A stretch of 64,000 nt of DNA from Neisseria sicca (GCF_003044565.1 NZ_POXG01000009.1:48864-112863); one strand, 5' to 3'. Shown: positions 16,935 through 26,393, counted from the stretch's first letter. The notes: generated from the letters alone by a model not told the origin. A program made the numbers and translations.

Positions 16935-18614
16935 TTAATCGTTAGTGTGAGCAATAACTTCTTCTAATGAAGTCAAACCTTGCATTGCTTTTAATAAGCC
17001 TGCACGGCGCAAATCAACCATACCTTCTTTGTAGGCCATGTTCATAATATCAACTTCTGTACCATTATTCATAATTACACGTTGCATTTCCTCGGTAATC
17101 GGCATGACTTCATAGACGCCGACACGACCTTTAAAGCCTTTGCCACGACAACTGTCGCAACCAACAGGACGGTAGAGTTTCCAATCTTTTGCTAAATCTT
17201 CATCTGTAAATCCTGCTTTTTTCAATGCAGGAACTGGAGGACGCTCAACCTCACGCTTACAACTTGAACACAGACGACGCAATAATCGTTGTGCCATAAT
17301 CAAGCTGACCGAGCTTGCAATATTGAACGGAGCAACCCCCATGTTTAACATACGGGACAGAGTTGCAGGTGCATTATTTGTGTGCAACGTTGAAAATACC
17401 ATATGTCCTGTTTGTGCTGCTTTAATGGCAATATCCGCAGTTTCCAAATCACGAATCTCACCTACCATGATGATGTCAGGGTCTTGACGCAAGAAAGATT
17501 TTAATGCTGCAGCAAAAGTCAAACCTTGTTTATCATTGACGTTGACTTGGTTGATGCCTGGTAAATTAATCTCTGCAGGGTCTTCTGCAGTGGAAATGTT
17601 GACGTCTTCTGTATTTAAAATATTCAGACAGGTATACAGCGATACAGTTTTACCTGAACCTGTCGGACCTGTTACCAATACCATGCCATAAGGCCGATGA
17701 ATGGCCTCAAGCAGCATTTCTTTTTGGAAAGGTTCGAACCCCAGCTGGTCAATATTTAAAGTTGCCGCATCAGAATTCAGAATACGCATTACTACTTTTT
17801 CACCAAAAAGGGTAGGTAGCGTACTCACGCGGAAATCAATGGGGCGACCATGTTTATGGAAAGCAATCTGAATGCGACCATCTTGTGGTACACGTTTTTC
17901 AGAAATATCCAAACGCGCCATCACTTTAATACGTGAAGCCAGTTGTCCGCGTACTGCAACAGGCGGTTGAACCACTTCTCTTAGCTGTCCGTCTACGCGA
18001 AAACGGACACGAGCCATTTGTTCGTAAAATTCGAAATGTATATCAGATGCACCTGCGTTTAGTGCATCCGATAAAGTTTTGTGAATAAAACGAGGGATAG
18101 GACCATCTTCAGCCTCTTCATTGTCAATGTAGAGAGCTTGTGAGGGTTGAGCAGCTTCTTGTTCTTCACTGATCTCTTTTAAAATGGTGGTGGAACGTTG
18201 TCCCAGCCACTCTAAGAGGGAGCTTAATTGGTCGTCGGGTACAACAACCAAATCAATCGTAACACCTGAAGAAAAAGTGATTTTTTGGAAGTTTTGGATT
18301 TGTGTTGGATCGGAGACGGCCAGATAAACTTTACGGCCGCGACGGAATATCGGTATGCAGCGATTTTGAACCATTTGTTCTTCGCTCAAAACATCAGTAA
18401 TGATGTTGCTGCGAGGGTAATGATGCAAATCCAATAATGGGTAGCTGAATACACGCGCAACTAATTCTCCCAAGCTTCTAGGAGAGATGATGCCGTCCGC
18501 AAAAAGCATGGGTAGGATTTCTTTACCTGTTTTCAAGGCGCTGCCGTAATGTTCAGCTTGTGCATTTGTAATGGTTTGGCTTTGAAGCAGTACGCGTAAT
18601 AGTCCGATACTCAT
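16935..18614 (-). CDS. pilF: Type IV pilus assembly ATPase
   Basis: PilF (559 residues; PilB in Pseudomonas) is the hexameric ATPase that powers pilus extension. The N-terminal MshE/GSPII_E domain spans roughly residues 1-150. The C-terminal ATPase domain has Walker A GPTGSGKT (about 314-321), an Asp box, Walker [13 protein letters not shown] and a His box near [15 protein letters not shown] tetracysteine zinc motif follows (CSSCKRE ... CDSCRGKGF). It is the first gene of the pilF-pilG-pilD-coaE-yacG series. Base composition is more AT-rich than in the heme genes, as in the whole pilus operon. Confidence 0.96.
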   Translation of the reverse strand: MSIGLLRVLLQSQTITNAQAEHYGSALKTGKEILPMLFADGIISPRSLGELVARVFSYPLLDLHHYPRSNIITDVLSEEQMVQNRCIPIFRRGRKVYLAVSDPTQIQNFQKITFSSGVTIDLVVVPDDQLSSLLEWLGQRSTTILKEISEEQEAAQPSQALYIDNEEAEDGPIPRFIHKTLSDALNAGASDIHFEFYEQMARVRFRVDGQLREVVQPPVAVRGQLASRIKVMARLDISEKRVPQDGRIQIAFHKHGRPIDFRVSTLPTLFGEKVVMRILNSDAATLNIDQLGFEPFQKEMLLEAIHRPYGMVLVTGPTGSGKTVSLYTCLNILNTEDVNISTAEDPAEINLPGINQVNVNDKQGLTFAAALKSFLRQDPDIIMVGEIRDLETADIAIKAAQTGHMVFSTLHTNNAPATLSRMLNMGVAPFNIASSVSLIMAQRLLRRLCSSCKREVERPPVPALKKAGFTDEDLAKDWKLYRPVGCDSCRGKGFKGRVGVYEVMPITEEMQRVIMNNGTEVDIMNMAYKEGMVDLRRAGLLKAMQGLTSLEEVIAHTND

Positions 18615-19041
18615 TATTCAATTGTCCGTTTCTTGTATAACCTTTTACACAGCCAGATATCCTCAGATAGTCTGCTGAGAAGTTATTTCACAAAGGAGTA
18701 GGTTCTGTTGTTTACTTAAGATTTTTGTATTTAGCTGTATTAAAAAGAAATTTTATTCTAAGTGTTTTTATTTTATTACTAAAAGATAATATGATATTCC
18801 GCTATTATGTGCAATCCCCTTATTTATTCGGAATATTAAAGGAGGGAAGTATTGGAAACTTCTAAAGAGCCGTTATTATAAGGTAAACAATACAGTTGCA
18901 ACACTTCTAGGCGAAACTTTGTATGAGGCTATCCTTGAATGATTGCTTTGGGTGCTGTTTTTAGCGAGATAATTTGGTGGTATTTAAGAGACAGTATGAT
19001 CGGAATATGCACATATAGGTCGTCTGAAACTAAAAATGCTA
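18615..19041. other. pilF upstream region, no gene seen
   Basis: About 430 AT-rich bases upstream of pilF with no open frame of note. They should hold the pilF promoter. One uptake sequence sits at about 19017 next to the hairpin that ends the lipoprotein gene. No sigma-54-type GG-N10-GC element was found by eye. Confidence 0.5.
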
Positions 19042-19078
19042 AAAGCCGGATCATGTTTGAATACATGATTCGGCTTTA
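19041..19078 (-). terminator. Terminator of the adhesin-lipoprotein operon
   Basis: AAGCCGGATCATGT and ACATGATTCGGCTT pair with one mismatch around a short loop, with T-runs on the outer side in either direction. Confidence 0.75.
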
Positions 19079-19140
19079 ATTAGATTTGAGTTCCTATTTC
19101 AATAAATTAAAATAGGAACTCAGTTCATTAGTTGATAAAC

Positions 19141-19614
19141 TTATTGGCGAATGCGAGTTTGTACAGGAGCAGGTGCAACTTCGCGGATGATGACTTCGCG
19201 AACAACTTGAGGTTCTGCTTTTTTCGGACCGCAGCCTTCAGGCATCCAATAGAATGATTGTGCATCCTTGTTTTTATCAAACAGAATTTTGAATTGGCAG
19301 GTTTTGTGTTCGCCATTTTCACGGTAGTTGAACAAGTAGTCCCACTCACGTACACCATAGAGACCTTCTTGGAAGTGAGGGCGGCCGATCAATTCATAGA
19401 TTTGATCCTTGTTCATGCCGGCTTCAATTTGACGGACATTGTCCCAGTTTGGCCAAGAACCATGTTGGGTGCCATCGTGGCGGAAGGTAGTTTTTGCTGC
19501 ATCAGGCCATACTGGATTGTCAGTAGTACCTTCTTTGCTGACTTTGCTCAGATTACCACAGGCTGCTAGGGCGAGTGCTGCAATTGCAGGCAATACAAAT
19601 TTCGATAATTTCAT
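19141..19614 (-). CDS. BamE/SmpA/OmlA-domain lipoprotein paired with the adhesin gene
   Basis: This 157-residue lipoprotein has signal peptide MKLSKFVLPAIAALALAAC with the lipobox LAAC at residues 16-19. The mature part has a BamE-like (SmpA/OmlA) fold signature: RQIEAGMNKDQIYELIGRP, then FGVREWDYLFNYR-type strands and FKILFDKNKDAQSFYW. The tail is V/R/P-rich. It is separated by 64 bases from the trimeric autotransporter gene upstream on the same strand, so both are probably one transcript. BamE proper belongs to the outer-membrane assembly complex. Because of the pairing, a dedicated role in exporting or anchoring the adhesin is possible; that is inference. It lacks an OmpA-type peptidoglycan-binding domain. 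Confidence 0.75.
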   Translation of the reverse strand: MKLSKFVLPAIAALALAACGNLSKVSKEGTTDNPVWPDAAKTTFRHDGTQHGSWPNWDNVRQIEAGMNKDQIYELIGRPHFQEGLYGVREWDYLFNYRENGEHKTCQFKILFDKNKDAQSFYWMPEGCGPKKAEPQVVREVIIREVAPAPVQTRIRQ

Positions 19615-19678
19615 GTTTTTTCCTTTTATATCAAATCTTTGATAGATAGAGATGCTTTTAAGTCATCCCCTCTAGGTC

Positions 19679-20938
19679 TTACCATTGGTAGCCGACGCTT
19701 CCGCCCCAGTTAACATCTTTGCGGGTGTTCACGCTTACGCCGGTTTTGATGGACCATTTGTTGTTATCGGAATTGTGTGCATAACCAACAGCGACTGCTT
19801 GTTGACCACGGTAGCCACCTACAGCTGCAGAAACGATGCTTTTACCTGCTTCGTTAGGACGTTGCAGGAAACCGATTGCTGTGGCACCGGCGATACCTGC
19901 ACGCAGGTCTTTGTTCATATCGTTGATACGATCTTGAAGATTATTGATAACAATGCTGTTACCGTTTGTTTGTGCGGCTACTTGGTACAGTTGGCTGCCG
20001 TTGATAGCATCTGTGCTGGTAGGTGTGATGCGACCAGCTGCAACATTAGTGATAGTACGTTCGTTGCCTGTTGAACCTACACTCACTGTGGATGTAGGAG
20101 TGGTGCCGGCAAAGCCGCTGTAAGTTACACCGTTTACAGTAGCGGTATTTGTACCTACTGCAGCAGAAGTAGTAGAACCTGCGCCTAAAGCAACAGAGTA
20201 TTCATCACTTGCAATCGCTCCGCGACCGATAGCGACAGAAGAACCGCCTTTAGCTTGAGCCTGGAGGCCAGAAGCTACGCTGGCGTTTCCGGTAGCTTGG
20301 GAGGCAGCACCTGTAGCAATAGAATAGTTACCTTCGGCAACAGAAGCAGAACCTACAGCAGCTGAAGAAATACCCTTGGCTTGAGCTTTTTGACCTACTG
20401 CAACAGTGTAAGCGCCGGTTGCTTGAGTGCCTTGTCCGATCGCAGTAGAGGCGGGAGCCGCAGCGTTAGAGCCAGAGCCAAATGCAGTAGAAGACAGGCC
20501 TTCGGCTACAGAAGCAGAGCCTACAGCAGTGCTGCTGTTGCCTTTGGCAGCTGCTTGACGACCGATTGCAGTAGCGGCATTAGCAGTTGCGTTGGCGCCT
20601 TGACCGAAAGCTGCGGCGGCAGTGCCTTCAGCCTTGGAGAGTGTACCAACTGCAGTGGCAGATTCATCTTTAGCAGTAGTTTCAGAACCAATTGCAACGG
20701 TGCTGAGGCTTTGTGCGCTGGCGTTAACGCCGACAGCTACACCGTAACGACCAGTTGCGCCCTTACTGTCGTAGTTGCCACGGACAGGTTCGTTGTTATC
20801 GTTAATGCTTACATAAGAAGCATTTGTCAGCGCTGCTGCAAACGCAGGCGAAGCAGAAACAAGACCTGCGGCTGCCAATGACAAAGCCACTGTTTTGTTG
20901 AGCGCGGTAAAACGATTCATGTGTGTTTTGTGTTTCAT
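19679..20938 (-). CDS. Short YadA-like trimeric autotransporter adhesin
   Basis: This 419-residue protein is built like a minimal trimeric autotransporter. The signal peptide ends SASPAFAA, near residue 35. The head spans about residues 60-250 and is made of ~14-residue YadA-type repeats (patterns such as STAIG, SVAEG, AVGQ). A neck follows (DAINGSQLYQVAAQT) and a very short coiled coil (SIVINNLQDRINDMNKDL). The C-terminal YadA anchor ends in GYQW with an aromatic last residue. The anchor trimer forms the outer-membrane pore. A GGGAG site precedes ATG 20938, supporting this start over the ATG at 20920. Almost no stalk is present, so the head would sit close to the surface. Head repeats are repetitive at DNA level too and may recombine. 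Confidence 0.9.
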   Translation of the reverse strand: MKHKTHMNRFTALNKTVALSLAAAGLVSASPAFAAALTNASYVSINDNNEPVRGNYDSKGATGRYGVAVGVNASAQSLSTVAIGSETTAKDESATAVGTLSKAEGTAAAAFGQGANATANAATAIGRQAAAKGNSSTAVGSASVAEGLSSTAFGSGSNAAAPASTAIGQGTQATGAYTVAVGQKAQAKGISSAAVGSASVAEGNYSIATGAASQATGNASVASGLQAQAKGGSSVAIGRGAIASDEYSVALGAGSTTSAAVGTNTATVNGVTYSGFAGTTPTSTVSVGSTGNERTITNVAAGRITPTSTDAINGSQLYQVAAQTNGNSIVINNLQDRINDMNKDLRAGIAGATAIGFLQRPNEAGKSIVSAAVGGYRGQQAVAVGYAHNSDNNKWSIKTGVSVNTRKDVNWGGSVGYQW

Positions 20939-21619
20939 AATTATCTCCCTGATAAAAACACATAAATAATAATATGGATGAATCTATATATTTTGCATAT
21001 TCTGATTGACAAATATATGCCGCTTATCTAATATGCATACCACTGGTTGTTGAGCAGTAGTGAAATACATAAAATTTTATTTCTAAAAAATAAAATTGAT
21101 TCAGAAAACAAATGGTTCGAAGCACGATTTACTACTCCGTACATGATGACCATTATATGAAGTTCCTTATTTTGTATTTATTATTTTTTTTTATCAAATA
21201 TTAACTTCATTATAAAAAAACAATCGTTCCCCTTATTATCTATATGTAATATATAACAAAAAAAATAATAACATGTATTATATATTTATGTTTTTTGGGT
21301 TGTTTTGATTTTAAATTGCGTTTTTTTATTTTTAAGTAATTTAAAATGTCTTAATTTTTCGGATGAGTCATTGGTAAAATCAAGTGTGGCATTTAATATA
21401 TTTAATACGGTAGAAAATTTTATATGAAGATAAATTTTTTCTACTGGAAACGATATTTTTCTTTTTTATATCTCTGTTAATTATTCCATAGATTTGTGTT
21501 GTATTTTCGATACTTGTGCCATGATGTAGATAAGAGGTGTTTTTGTTTGGATGGTATATATTGGAATAAGCTGAGATTTGTAAAGACAATTCCGAGTTTT
21601 CAGACGACCTTTTAGTCAC
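20939..21619. other. Long AT-rich region upstream of the adhesin gene
   Basis: About 680 bases with very low GC and no convincing gene; a 79-codon frame on the minus strand has no ribosome-binding site or recognisable product. It includes a T9 tract at about 21184-21192 and several other A/T runs, which could affect promoter activity by slippage. An inverted uptake sequence lies near its distal end (about 21598-21610). Confidence 0.5.
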
Positions 21620-21655
21620 AAATAAAGCCCGATTATTGCGATCGGGCTTTATTTG
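21620..21655 (-). terminator. Terminator of mrp
   Basis: AAATAAAGCCCGAT and ATCGGGCTTTATTT pair over a short loop, a perfect stem with A/T-rich ends. Read on the minus strand it follows the mrp stop codon. Confidence 0.85.
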
Positions 21656-21667
21656 TTTATCGTTGCA

Positions 21668-22747
21668 TCATTCAATTACGATTTTGGGGAAACGGCTGCT
21701 GAAATCTTTGCCTTTGTCTGCAATGGTCAGTGCGATTTGGAAGGCTGCGTCGGTGTAGATTTTGGCAATGGCGGGATGGTCGTCAAACAACTGTTTCGCC
21801 GCGCCGTCATCCATTGCTTCGCGTACGGGCAGGCTTAACGGGAGCTGTCCGAGCAGCGGGACATTCAGACGACCTGCCAAGTTTTTGCCGCCTTCAGAAC
21901 CGAAAATAGCTTCGGCATGACCGCAGTTGGAGCAGATATGTACCGACATGTTTTCCAGTACGCCGAAAATCGGGATATTGACTTTGTGGAACATATCGAC
22001 CGCCTTGCGCGCGTCAATCAGGGCGATGTCTTGCGGCGTGGTAACGACGACCGAGCCGGTTACAGGGATTTTCTGCGACAGGGTGAGTTGGATATCGCCT
22101 GTACCTGGCGGCAGGTCGATGAAAAGGTAGTCCACTTCGTCCCACTCGCTTTGGAACATCAACTGCTGCAAGGCTTGGCTTACCATCGGACCGCGCCAAA
22201 CGACGGCTTGATCGGTATCAACCAGAAAGCCGATGGACATCACTTGGATACCGCTGTCGGCTTCGACGGGAATCAGTTTCTGGTTTTGTTGGTCGGGTTT
22301 ACGGTCTTGCACGCCCAGCATGGTCGGTTGACTGGGGCCGTAGAGGTCAGCATCTAATACACCCACGCGCGCGCCCATGCGTGCCATGGCGGTGGCGAGG
22401 TTGGCTGTGGTGGTGGATTTGCCAACACCGCCCTTGCCAGATGCAACGGCAATGATGTTTTTTACGCCTTTGATGGTGGCGACTCCGGGCTGTACTTTGT
22501 GTGTTGTGATTTCAGTGTCAATGCGGAGATGGATATGCGCGTCGCCTGTGATGCCGATGACGGCTTCTTGCAGGCTGTTGGCGATGTCGGCGGCAATATG
22601 CCCGACAGGGAAGCCGAATTTCAGTCCGATATGGAGACCGTCGGTGCGTTCTTCCAACAGTTTGACGGCTTTTTCGCTACCAAGTGTGCGTGTGGTGTTG
22701 GGAATTTGTACTGCTTCCAGTGCAGTTTGAATGGTTGCGATATTCAT
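21668..22747 (-). CDS. mrp: Iron-sulfur cluster carrier ATPase Mrp/ApbC
   Basis: This cytoplasmic P-loop NTPase (359 residues) of the Mrp/ApbC family binds and transfers [4Fe-4S] clusters. The N-terminal MIP18/FeS-assembly domain is short, then come the deviant Walker A GKGGVGKSTTTANLA (residues about 103-117), DADLYGPSQP, DLPPGTGD and the CxxC cluster site ICSNCGHAE. I place the start at 22747 (MNIATIQ); a longer frame upstream is AT-rich and has no ribosome-binding site. The gene is monocistronic. Confidence 0.94.
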   Translation of the reverse strand: MNIATIQTALEAVQIPNTTRTLGSEKAVKLLEERTDGLHIGLKFGFPVGHIAADIANSLQEAVIGITGDAHIHLRIDTEITTHKVQPGVATIKGVKNIIAVASGKGGVGKSTTTANLATAMARMGARVGVLDADLYGPSQPTMLGVQDRKPDQQNQKLIPVEADSGIQVMSIGFLVDTDQAVVWRGPMVSQALQQLMFQSEWDEVDYLFIDLPPGTGDIQLTLSQKIPVTGSVVVTTPQDIALIDARKAVDMFHKVNIPIFGVLENMSVHICSNCGHAEAIFGSEGGKNLAGRLNVPLLGQLPLSLPVREAMDDGAAKQLFDDHPAIAKIYTDAAFQIALTIADKGKDFSSRFPKIVIE

Positions 22748-23059
22748 GGCGTATCTCTGGTTGATAGGTAACGATAATTGAATCAAGGATGATTCATATT
22801 TGGTGTGTGGATGCAAGAAATACAATAGGTGTGGAATAAAAAATACGATCCATATTTCAGGATGAATGCGCGGATGCTGTAATAAATTTTCTTCCAAAAG
22901 AAACTGTATCTAAAGTCATCATAATCGATATCAAAATATTATTTGAAATATAGAGTTTTTATGTAATAAATTGTCGATAGGAATATAGTACTTTGTGTAA
23001 TTATATTTCCAGACTTTATATTATGTCTCAATGGATGCAAGCGAGCAGAATGGTGAATG
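22748..23059. other. Intergenic stretch between mrp and murU
   Basis: About 310 AT-rich bases with no gene and no uptake sequence. It should contain the mrp promoter. No hairpin of note was seen after the murU stop codon. Confidence 0.5.
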
Positions 23060-23758
23060 TTAATCCCAGTTTGCGGCAAGTTCATTTGCTGTTTTCAGTC
23101 GTTCCGTTGTGCCGACATCCAGCCATAATCCATTGTGTTGTTCGCCGGTAACGCGGTGTTGGTTCATGGCTTCCCTCAATAGAGGTGCGAGTTTGGCGAT
23201 TTGATTGGCGGGTGTGTTTTTGAAGAGGTCGGGGTGATATATGCCTACGCCGCTGAAGGTTAGTGCAACTCCCTCGGTTTTATTAGAGTGCACCTGTCCA
23301 TCGGGGGAAATGGAAAAATCACCCTCCGGGTTGTGTGGTGGGTTGGGAACCAACCAAATATGGGCCAGTAGGTTGGAGGTTTGTAGAGATGAGGCGGCTT
23401 GTCGGGCGGAGTTAAAGTCAATATCGGTCAGAACATCTCCGTTAATGACAAGGAAAGGAGCGTCGCCCAGTAAGGGTAGGGCGGTGGCGATTCCGCCGGC
23501 GGTCTCCAGTCCGCCTGTTGATTCGGGGGAGTAGGCTATGTTGACTCCGTATTGCGCGCCAGTACCAAGTGTGGCTTCGATTTGTTCGCCTAGCCATGCG
23601 TGATTGATGACGATTTCGGTAAAACCTGCGTTTTTCAGACGACGTATATGCCAGCCGATGAGTGGTTCGCTGCCGACTTTTAGAAGTGGTTTGGGTGTAT
23701 GGTCGGTCAGGGGGCGCATCCTTTCTCCGCGTCCTGCTGCCAGTATCATTGCTTTCAT
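23060..23758 (-). CDS. murU: N-acetylmuramate-1-phosphate uridylyltransferase (MurU family)
   Basis: A nucleotidyltransferase of 232 residues with the signature MKAMILAAGRGERMRPLTDHTPKPLL at its N-terminus (GxGxRxxP..TxxxPK), LINGDVLTDIDF and WLDVGTTERL. It matches MurU, which converts MurNAc-1-phosphate to UDP-MurNAc in peptidoglycan recycling and bypasses the fosfomycin-sensitive step. The partner kinase AmgK is not in the window. I place the start at 23758 because AAGGAC precedes it; the longer frame lacks the family start. Other sugar-nucleotide pyrophosphorylases share the fold, so the symbol is likely, not certain. Confidence 0.8.
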   Translation of the reverse strand: MKAMILAAGRGERMRPLTDHTPKPLLKVGSEPLIGWHIRRLKNAGFTEIVINHAWLGEQIEATLGTGAQYGVNIAYSPESTGGLETAGGIATALPLLGDAPFLVINGDVLTDIDFNSARQAASSLQTSNLLAHIWLVPNPPHNPEGDFSISPDGQVHSNKTEGVALTFSGVGIYHPDLFKNTPANQIAKLAPLLREAMNQHRVTGEQHNGLWLDVGTTERLKTANELAANWD

Positions 23759-23892
23759 GGCTGTCCTTGTTTGGGATGGGATTGTAGTCATTTGATGTGA
23801 AAGTATACAGTGTTGTGCCGTCAGGGTTCAAAGAGAATGATGCTTTGGTTATTGGTGTATTGATTGGTCGTTGATGAGGGAATACGAAATCA

Positions 23893-23933
23893 AGAGGTCG
23901 TCTGAAAACAAAGATGGGTTTTCAGACGACCTT
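23893..23933 (-). terminator. Terminator of the nadR-hpaC operon
   Basis: An uptake-sequence pair with a short loop directly downstream of the hpaC-like stop on the minus strand. Confidence 0.7.
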
Positions 23934-23937
23934 GTGT

Positions 23938-24438
23938 TTAGGCTAATGATTTGAATTGTCGGCGGAAATACAGCAGCGCCGGGTTGTCGGTGTGGGTAGT
24001 GGTGATTTCATCGATGCGGACATAAAAGATGAAATGTGTGCCGATTTCGTGTTGCTCGATAATGTGACCGTGTAAATGAGCCAGTGCGCCTTCAACTTCG
24101 AGTTGACCGGTTTGCCCTCTATGCCAAATGTGGTATTCGAAGCGTTCTTCGGGGGAAAGGTTGGTAAGCCCTGCGAAGTGTTCGGCGACGTCTTGTTGAT
24201 TTTCTGACAGGGTGTTGATACAGAGGTTCCGGTTTGCCTGCAATATGGGAATGATGCCTGCCTGCCGGTTGATGCATAACATGACGGTAGGCGGCTCGTC
24301 GGTAATTGGCGCTACAGCTGTCATGGTAATGCCGTAACGTCCGGACTGCCCGTCTGTGGTGATGACGTGGACGCCTGCGGCGCAGGATGCCATAGCATCT
24401 CGAAATGGACTCTTGAGTGTGTGTGCGGAATCTGTCAT
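23938..24438 (-). CDS. hpaC: Flavin reductase, HpaC-like
   Basis: This 166-residue flavin reductase (FMN-binding split-barrel fold) uses NAD(P)H to supply reduced flavin to a partner monooxygenase. Family marks are FRDAMASCAAGVHVITTDG near the N-terminus, GITMTAVAPITDEPPTVMLCINR, and NRNLCINTLSENQQDVAEHFAG. It is most like the small component of 4-hydroxyphenylacetate 3-monooxygenase. No large component (HpaB) is in the window. It starts 10 bases after the stop of the MarR gene, so the two are one operon; in N. meningitidis the same pair is found. The regulator's known ligand is 4-hydroxyphenylacetate, which fits. Confidence 0.8.
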   Translation of the reverse strand: MTDSAHTLKSPFRDAMASCAAGVHVITTDGQSGRYGITMTAVAPITDEPPTVMLCINRQAGIIPILQANRNLCINTLSENQQDVAEHFAGLTNLSPEERFEYHIWHRGQTGQLEVEGALAHLHGHIIEQHEIGTHFIFYVRIDEITTTHTDNPALLYFRRQFKSLA

Positions 24439-24448
24439 TCAGTTTCTT

Positions 24449-24886
24449 TTATTTTAGTGCCTGCTCAATTTGCGCGAGTTGGAGCAGCAGCTCTTTCAGT
24501 TCGAGCATTTTTTCTTTGGATAAGATTTTTTCGATGGCGTCGTAGCGTTCGTCTACTTGCGCGCCTATGGTTTCGTACAGTTTTTCGCCTTCTTGAGTCA
24601 GTTTCAGGTAAACGCGGCGTTGGTCGTTGGAAGGTTTCAGTCGTACCGCCAAACCTGCTTTTTCGAGTCGGGTCAGGATGCCGGTCAGGCTGGGGCGCAG
24701 GATACAGGCTTGGTTGGCGAGGTCTTGAAAGTCTAATGTGCCGTTTTCTGCCAGAAGACGGATGATACGCCATTGTTGGTCGGTAATATTGGCTTGGTTC
24801 AGAATAGGGCGGAATTGGGTCATCAACGCTTCTCGGGCTTGAATCAGTCCAATATTGATAGATGCATGTTTAGATTGGTTAGGCAT
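24449..24886 (-). CDS. nadR: MarR-family regulator FarR/NadR (HpaR-like)
   Basis: This 145-residue winged-helix MarR repressor is very similar, from memory, to meningococcal NadR/FarR, with MPNQSKHASINIGLIQAREAL at the start, the recognition-helix region DFQDLANQACILRPSLTGIL and the wing KPSNDQRRVYLKLTQ. In N. meningitidis it represses the adhesin gene nadA and the efflux genes farAB and is relieved by 4-hydroxyphenylacetate. nadA is not in this window; the farAB-like genes at 58-61 kb and the YadA-like adhesin at 20 kb are possible targets, but that is inference. The gene leads an operon with hpaC. Confidence 0.88.
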   Translation of the reverse strand: MPNQSKHASINIGLIQAREALMTQFRPILNQANITDQQWRIIRLLAENGTLDFQDLANQACILRPSLTGILTRLEKAGLAVRLKPSNDQRRVYLKLTQEGEKLYETIGAQVDERYDAIEKILSKEKMLELKELLLQLAQIEQALK

Positions 24887-25234
24887 TATAAGTCTCCATT
24901 GTTATCAAAAATCAAACCGTTGAAGCGCGAGGCAGGTATGTAAAAGGCGTTTTTTGATTATAAGCCGTCATTGGGGCGGCAAGGATATATAGGAACAAAA
25001 GCATCATTGTTTGGGTATCTTGGGAATACGCTAAACAGTTTGTTTTGATAATAATGTTCCCAAGTTTTCTTATAAACCTATCTTAGTCTATTTTCTGTGC
25101 AATCTCAACAAAATCATCAAGTACGGATTTTTTGAGTAATTCGTTTCTTTAAAAAACGAATATATTTTGAAGCGATGGATATGCCGTATGGTATTTGGGT
25201 TCTTTATATTTTAAGGATTTTAATAGGGGCTTGG
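24887..25234. other. Intergenic stretch upstream of nadR
   Basis: About 350 AT-rich bases, no gene. It should hold the nadR promoter and possibly autoregulatory sites. A small inverted repeat TTCGTTT/AAAACGAA with an AAA-rich loop is seen near 25140-25160. Confidence 0.5.
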
Positions 25235-25741
25235 TCAGTAGAAGAGGTCCATCAGCCAGATTCGGCTGCGTAAGCCCCAGTAACTGCTCAATCCTGAGGT
25301 GTGATGTATCATTTTGCCGTTTTTAATCAAGATGATGGTCGGGGTAACGGCGATCTTCCAGTTGGTTGCTAATTGGTCGTCTGAATCGTTGGCTGTCGGG
25401 AATTGCAGTTGGTGTTCCTTCATGTAGGACTGAATCTCTGTATCGGAGCCGGAATGTACGGCGACGCCAAGTGTGGGAATGCCGTTTTGATGTAGGCGGT
25501 CGATTGTCGGGGATGTGTATGAGCAGATATGGCACCATGTTCCCCAGAAATAGACGACAGCAATGCGCTCTTTGCTGAGTGTTTCAAGGGAAGTGCTGTT
25601 TCCATTGATAACATGGAGGGGTTCCGATGAGGCTTGCATCGGCTGATTGGGTTTGCGCCACCAGTCAATGGCTACGGAAATCAGAATAAAGAGAAGGAGG
25701 GCTTGGGTAAGGGATTTTAGATAAGGTAAGAGTCGTTTCAT
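25235..25741 (-). CDS. Membrane-anchored thioredoxin-like protein (TlpA/ScsD family)
   Basis: A 168-residue protein with one N-terminal membrane segment (about residues 10-25, LTQALLLFILISVAID) and a periplasmic thioredoxin fold. The active site is WGTWCHIC (Cys70, Cys73) and the cis-proline lies in VTPTIILIKNG. It resembles ScsD/TlpA-type protein disulfide oxidoreductases, which act as periplasmic thiol reductants or oxidants. I chose ATG 25741 (MKRLLPYLK) because the positive N-terminus and membrane segment follow; there is no clear ribosome-binding site. A short uptake-like sequence TGGTCGTCTGAA lies in the coding region near 25374. It has no pathway partner nearby. Confidence 0.82.
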   Translation of the reverse strand: MKRLLPYLKSLTQALLLFILISVAIDWWRKPNQPMQASSEPLHVINGNSTSLETLSKERIAVVYFWGTWCHICSYTSPTIDRLHQNGIPTLGVAVHSGSDTEIQSYMKEHQLQFPTANDSDDQLATNWKIAVTPTIILIKNGKMIHHTSGLSSYWGLRSRIWLMDLFY

Positions 25742-25931
25742 GTGGTGTCTGCATAAAGCAGGCTGAATATAAGGGAATCTGTATGTACTGCTACAAGGTT
25801 GGCTTGCGGTAATCATCTGCGGCTTGCCCGCCTTGCATCGGTATATTGGGTGTTCCTTTATAAACAGCCTGTTTGTATTTGAATCGTTGAAGAACGATAT
25901 CAAAGTTCACAACGTGTTATGGTTATAGGTT

Positions 25932-26180
25932 TTAGCGTTTTTTAAACTTGCGTGTATAAATTGCCAAGATAATGACGGCAAATACGGTGGAAGCAATCCA
26001 GCCCGCTGGTTCGCCGACGTTATACCAACCTGCTTTTTGTCCGACAAAGCCGGCCAGTGCGGAACCGCCGATGCCTAACAGGGTAGTCATGATGAAGCCT
26101 AAGTTGTCTCTACCCGGGTGCAGGAATTTTGCCAATACGCCGATTACAAAGCCAATGATGATGGTAGTAAGCCAACCCAT
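25932..26180 (-). CDS. GlsB/YeaQ/YmgE family small membrane protein
   Basis: An 82-residue protein with three hydrophobic segments and the family pattern: GWLTTIIIGFVIGVLAKFLHPG, then FIMTTLLGIGGSALAGFVG and ASTVFAVIILAIYTR. Family members (transglycosylase-associated, Pfam PF04226) are often stress-induced; the molecular role is unknown. GGAGATAAGCAAT precedes the start. It stands alone. Confidence 0.88.
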   Translation of the reverse strand: MGWLTTIIIGFVIGVLAKFLHPGRDNLGFIMTTLLGIGGSALAGFVGQKAGWYNVGEPAGWIASTVFAVIILAIYTRKFKKR

Positions 26181-26336
26181 ATTGCTTATCTCCTTATGTG
26201 TGTTGTGGTGAATGTGTGTGTGAAAATGCAGTATACAGTGTTGTTTTATCCCGCTGTGTCGTCTTTACATTTTATAGCACTGCTTCATATGGGTAGGGCG
26301 AGTAGCGGTATTGTGAGTCAGTATTGGATAATATTA

Positions 26337-26370
26337 AAAGGTCGTCTGAAATCTGTTTCAGACGACCTTT
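26337..26370. terminator. Uptake-sequence hairpin between two small membrane protein genes
   Basis: A perfect inverted pair flanked by A and T runs, usable as terminator for the minus-strand gene at 26394-26834. Confidence 0.75.
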
Positions 26371-26393
26371 GGATTTACTGGGTCAAATTCTGA

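Noticed and set aside
19700..20800. Regular repeats that might be read as a CRISPR or minisatellite array
   Set aside because: They are codon-phased ~14-residue head repeats of the YadA-like adhesin, degenerate at DNA level, with no unique spacers.
21380..21619. 79-codon minus-strand frame upstream of the adhesin
   Set aside because: Its start is in an uptake sequence (translated RSSEN), the rest is AT-rich with no domain or ribosome site.
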